In this document: positions 60,815 to 64,000 of the stretch, piece by piece | Position numbering within the stretch: position 1 is the first letter of the stretch | Layout of the letters: every line of letters begins with the position of its first letter | Assembly (NCBI RefSeq): GCF_003073045.1 | Contig: NC_037591.1 | Span: 24,833,319-24,897,318, forward strand | Direction of reading: 5' to 3' | DNA from: Pomacea canaliculata | Taxonomy: Eukaryota > Mollusca > Gastropoda > Architaenioglossa > Ampullariidae | Length of the DNA stretch: 64,000 bases | Notes under the pieces: generated by a model | Database searches by the model: none | What the model was told of the DNA's origin: nothing | Seen by the model: the letters and a program-made list of their open reading frames with translations, nothing else | Made by a program: the position numbers and the translations under genes

Positions 60815-63800
60815 GGCGCTGGCGACGATGACTTCACCGCAGCCCCTAAACACCAGCAAGAAAATCATGGAGAAAGTGATGCATTGTGGGAACGAAACCT
60901 AATTTTCATTGCTTATGTATATCTGAACGTTCGACACAAGAACACCTATTATTTGTCATTTTCGTAGACAGCTGTCTTTTTCTTAATTTTGGCGTCTAAG
61001 CTTTCATAAAAAAGTAGGAAATATAAACAAATATTTGAAAGTAAGTATCGGTCTCAAGCAGTTGTCTTTGCCAGCCACTTATAAAATGCACTGAGACAAG
61101 TCTACCGTCCATTTTTGGGTTCACCAGCGTAAGAAACATTCAAAACACTATTTTTCCACACACATACATACACAAGCACAAACACACACATACATACACA
61201 CAAGCACAAAGCACTCGCATGCAAACAAACAAGCGCGCATGCGCCTCGCGTATGCAATGAAAACCTTTTGAGTTATGCCTGACACGGTTCATTTATCTTT
61301 CATAAAAATGTCAGAATCAAGCATCCGGGACTGTGAAAACAGTTGCTTTGTGTAGAAACCCTATGGCGGTCCGAATAGAGACATCCTTTAAACTTATATG
61401 TGCATGATACATCCACCCTTGTACACGTCGTTAAAGATCGGTACACTACCCGAAAATGTACCCATATAATTACAATCACTTCTCTCTTTCTTTACTAACA
61501 CATTAATATTCTAACAGTTCGTTCCCAGATTTGTAAGTTAAAAATATTTAATCTACTTCAACTTACAAATCTGACTCAAGCGAAGTTCGCCGAGAGATGA
61601 GCAGAGAGCACCTGTCCCCGGGGTGCAGGTGAGTGCAGTGCAGGACAGACGACGGGTGGTGCTCACCTGGATGCGCAGTGCACCGGGCTGGCAGTGCTAC
61701 CTGTCGGCCTTCTACTCCCCTGCAACTACGTCACACTATATTATCGCTGCGTGCAGTGACCTCTGACACAGATACAAGCTGTTGGACAGATGAAAACAAG
61801 CGACAACGGTGAAGTGGATCATGGGAAGGGTGGGTGGTGGCAGGTGAAACAAATCTCTCCTCAGATAGAGGACTTGGTTGTGAAGGGGATGTGAAGTAGG
61901 TGTGAGAGTGAAGCAAGATAAGTGTACAGTGAGGTCCCGACGGGTACATACAAAGATACCCTCACCTCCAACCTCACGTAGACTGACTGTCGAGAAAAGA
62001 TTAGCAAAGAACTCTCACGTACGATCAACTTTGTAAAATAGTAAACATAAGTTTTAGACTTGTCCATAGTCTCTCTCTGTATAGTCCCTCTCATCTATTT
62101 GGCATCCTATCTATCCAAACACCTCGAGTGAATTATACTGTGACCCCTGTTGTTTGTGCGGCGAGCTAGCAAAGGCTGACCCCTAAGCGCTGACCCCTAC
62201 AGTTAACTGTCGGTCAGGGACAAGCTGTGTGAAGCGAGTGTGCGCAGAGGAAACCCTAAGATCCGGTAGAGAAACAAAAAGTGAAATGAAAATCAAATGC
62301 AAACATAAAAATACTCGCTGCATTTTATGCAAACTCATTTCCATTCAATCCTGTAAACAAACAAACACGCACCCGCGCGTTACACAAGCATTCGTAGTTG
62401 GCTGCTTTTCTTTGTTTTCTCTTTTTTAGTTACATCCAGCTGAAATGGGTCTTTTAAAAAAAGCTGCACGGTTCTGAATAGTTTCTTTAAAAAAGTTTCT
62501 CTCCACCCCAACACACACACATTGGAAAGAATGAGTTGCGGTGACGACTGGTCCTACAGCCAGACCTCAAGAGTGAAAACTCACATGCAAACGCATGATC
62601 AGACATACAGAGGATGCTTGATGGCTTGAGTACCAGCTTAGAATATAATCTTTTTTTTTTTTCAGCATCGTCCAACAACTCAAAAGGCACTCATCGTAAG
62701 AACAATGCATGTAGGGAAAAGTCTCGTTGCAGGGGGGTGAGCTGTGGGGTCTTGTAGCACCAATTAGACACTATGGTTACACACATTGTCCTCCCTGGCA
62801 TCCACCATCACCACCACCATCCGCCCTTCAGCAACGTCTACTTTCCTGCCTACGTCACACAGTTCTTCGCTCTGAGGGTGCTACAGGAGAGCGGCAGGTA
62901 TATCACACACTCCAACAGACGAGAGACAGGTTTATGGCGGAGGTGAAGAGGCCGGGCGAGGCAGGTCCACCATTGTCTACCGACTATGTCACCCACTGTA
63001 AGAGTGCACTGAGACACTGTACACCAATCAGGTGGACAAGAGTAGCTTTGTGTGGACAGTTGAGAAAATTCCTCGCCCAGTAAAAGTGCACCAACAGAGC
63101 TAAAAACAACAACCAGAGCAACAACAAAAACTCACAAGCTGCTTTTGTTCCTCTGTGTAGGGTGAATGTCGCAAAGCTGGAGGTACTAGGTGCAAGCAGA
63201 CCACAGAACCAAATAAGACTTCAAGAGTTTTCTGTGAAGTTCGATAAATAATTTTTCTTTTGCTCAACGTTCTTCAACTGCCTTAAGTTTAGAAGGAAAT
63301 TAAAAGACATCTTTTAGTTTAATTTTCAATTCGCTTAACGTCAGAGGTACAATCTTCAGGCCACCATGGGAAGAATGGAAACTTGTTCTCCTCAAACTTT
63401 CTTTCCTTCACAGAAAAGAATATAAGGCTGCGAAGTCTCTCTCTCTCTCGGAGCGCATGTGTGTATCTGTATGTGTCAATCTGTTTGCTGTTTGATACAA
63501 AAATGTTACTAATATTACTTACTTCACCAGAAATACAAGGTTTGATCCATACAACTGCAGTGAGAAAGAACCACGGATGTGTGTAGGTGGACTGCTGTCT
63601 GTCTGCCGAGACCAACGCTTAGCCTCTTGCGAAGTTCTCCGCTGTTAGTCTCGGCGAGCCTAAACAATGTGACTAAACCGGAAGCTTTGTAAAAACCTGC
63701 CTCGTTTTAGTAGCTAACTGAAAAAATTGTCTACCAGCAGTCCAGTAATACAAGTTAGTGGAAAGATCCATATTGTAATGAATGCCTAAGTCTTTTTTTA

Positions 63801-63963
63801 AAAAAAAATCTGTCAAAGATATTAATTTACACGGTTTGTTGTAGGATCTGTCTGTCCATTTAGTCTTGTAATGTTTAAAAAAAAACTCTTGTACTTACGG
63901 GTGTACGCTTTTATGACGATATATGAGTATGTAAGTACTCACATCGGATGAACTGGTAGCTGG
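60815..63963. other. upstream of the transporter, no gene recognised
   Basis: This stretch should contain the transporter promoter and any 5' UTR exon. A GCGCATGCGCC palindrome (NRF-1-like) lies near 61236-61246. CA-rich runs occur at 61155-61210 and a GGTGCAGGTGAGTGCAG patch at 61620-61640 resembles a donor site. No open frame with a domain was seen. The longest (62727-63083, plus) has no recognised motif. Confidence 0.4.
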
Positions 63964-64000
63964 ATATGTGAGCATACCTATGTGAGCATACCTATGTGAG
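63964..64000. repeat. 14-bp tandem repeat running off the window end
   Basis: Two full copies and a partial copy of atgtgagcatacct are visible. The array is cut by the window boundary, so its true length is unknown. Confidence 0.8.

Noticed and set aside
62727-63083. 118-aa plus-strand frame upstream of the transporter
   Set aside because: No recognised domain, no splice or promoter support; includes a CACCATC repeat.
63964-64000. CRISPR-like short repeats
   Set aside because: Plain head-to-tail 14-bp tandem units with no spacers in a eukaryotic genome.

Overview
The window is eukaryotic nuclear DNA. It is AT-rich and intron-dense, with mostly GT-AG introns of 100 bp to about 2 kb, many microsatellites and a few degraded mobile elements. 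The gene content (small antistasin-like secreted proteins, EGF plus zona-pellucida membrane proteins, an SLC5 monocarboxylate-type transporter, a cytosolic sulfotransferase) suggests a lophotrochozoan, most likely a gastropod mollusc. That assignment is an inference from gene content, not from a search.

Layout. 1-9.2 kb: no confident gene, only scattered CpG-rich or promoter-like patches and a degenerate repeat. 9.2-12.4 kb (minus): five-exon cytosolic sulfotransferase. 12.4-16.8 kb: AT-rich spacer. 16.8-39.1 kb: the most striking block, four paralogous genes, here called ZP-A, ZP-B, ZP-C and ZP-D. Each encodes a signal peptide, EGF-like repeat(s), ZP-N, ZP-C, a dibasic furin-type site, one transmembrane helix and a short tail. 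ZP-A and ZP-B point left and ZP-C and ZP-D point right, so the cluster is arranged symmetrically around a 773-bp head-to-head intergenic region. I rebuilt all exons by eye. The phases close in frame for all four genes (452, 473, 464 and about 449 aa), although one acceptor in ZP-D is uncertain. 39.9-45.5 kb (minus): three tandem genes (CR-E, CR-F, CR-G) for 92-96 aa secreted cysteine-rich proteins, each with the same three exons: signal peptide, an eight-residue-signature CGH-type Cys module, and one antistasin-like module. 44.1-44.5 kb: a small hAT-like non-autonomous DNA transposon with an intact 8-bp target duplication. 47.6-49.2 kb (minus): an intronless, broken SMAD copy. 52.0-60.8 kb (minus): a sixteen-exon SLC5A8/SLC5A12-like sodium-coupled transporter, about 659 aa. 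60.8-64 kb: no gene recognised.

How the genes relate. Seven of the nine loci encode secreted or single-pass extracellular proteins built from phase-1 exon cassettes, and they form two local tandem expansions side by side. ZP modules normally polymerise into extracellular coats. In gastropods such proteins are best known from egg envelopes, but nothing here proves the tissue. The paralogs have diverged in informative ways: coordinated loss of a disulfide pair in ZP-B, loss of one ZP-N cysteine in ZP-A next to a private intron, intron turnover, and a GC-AG intron. The sulfotransferase and the transporter are solute/metabolite genes with no obvious link to the cluster. Both contain single-base frame breaks that look more like assembly indels than true decay.
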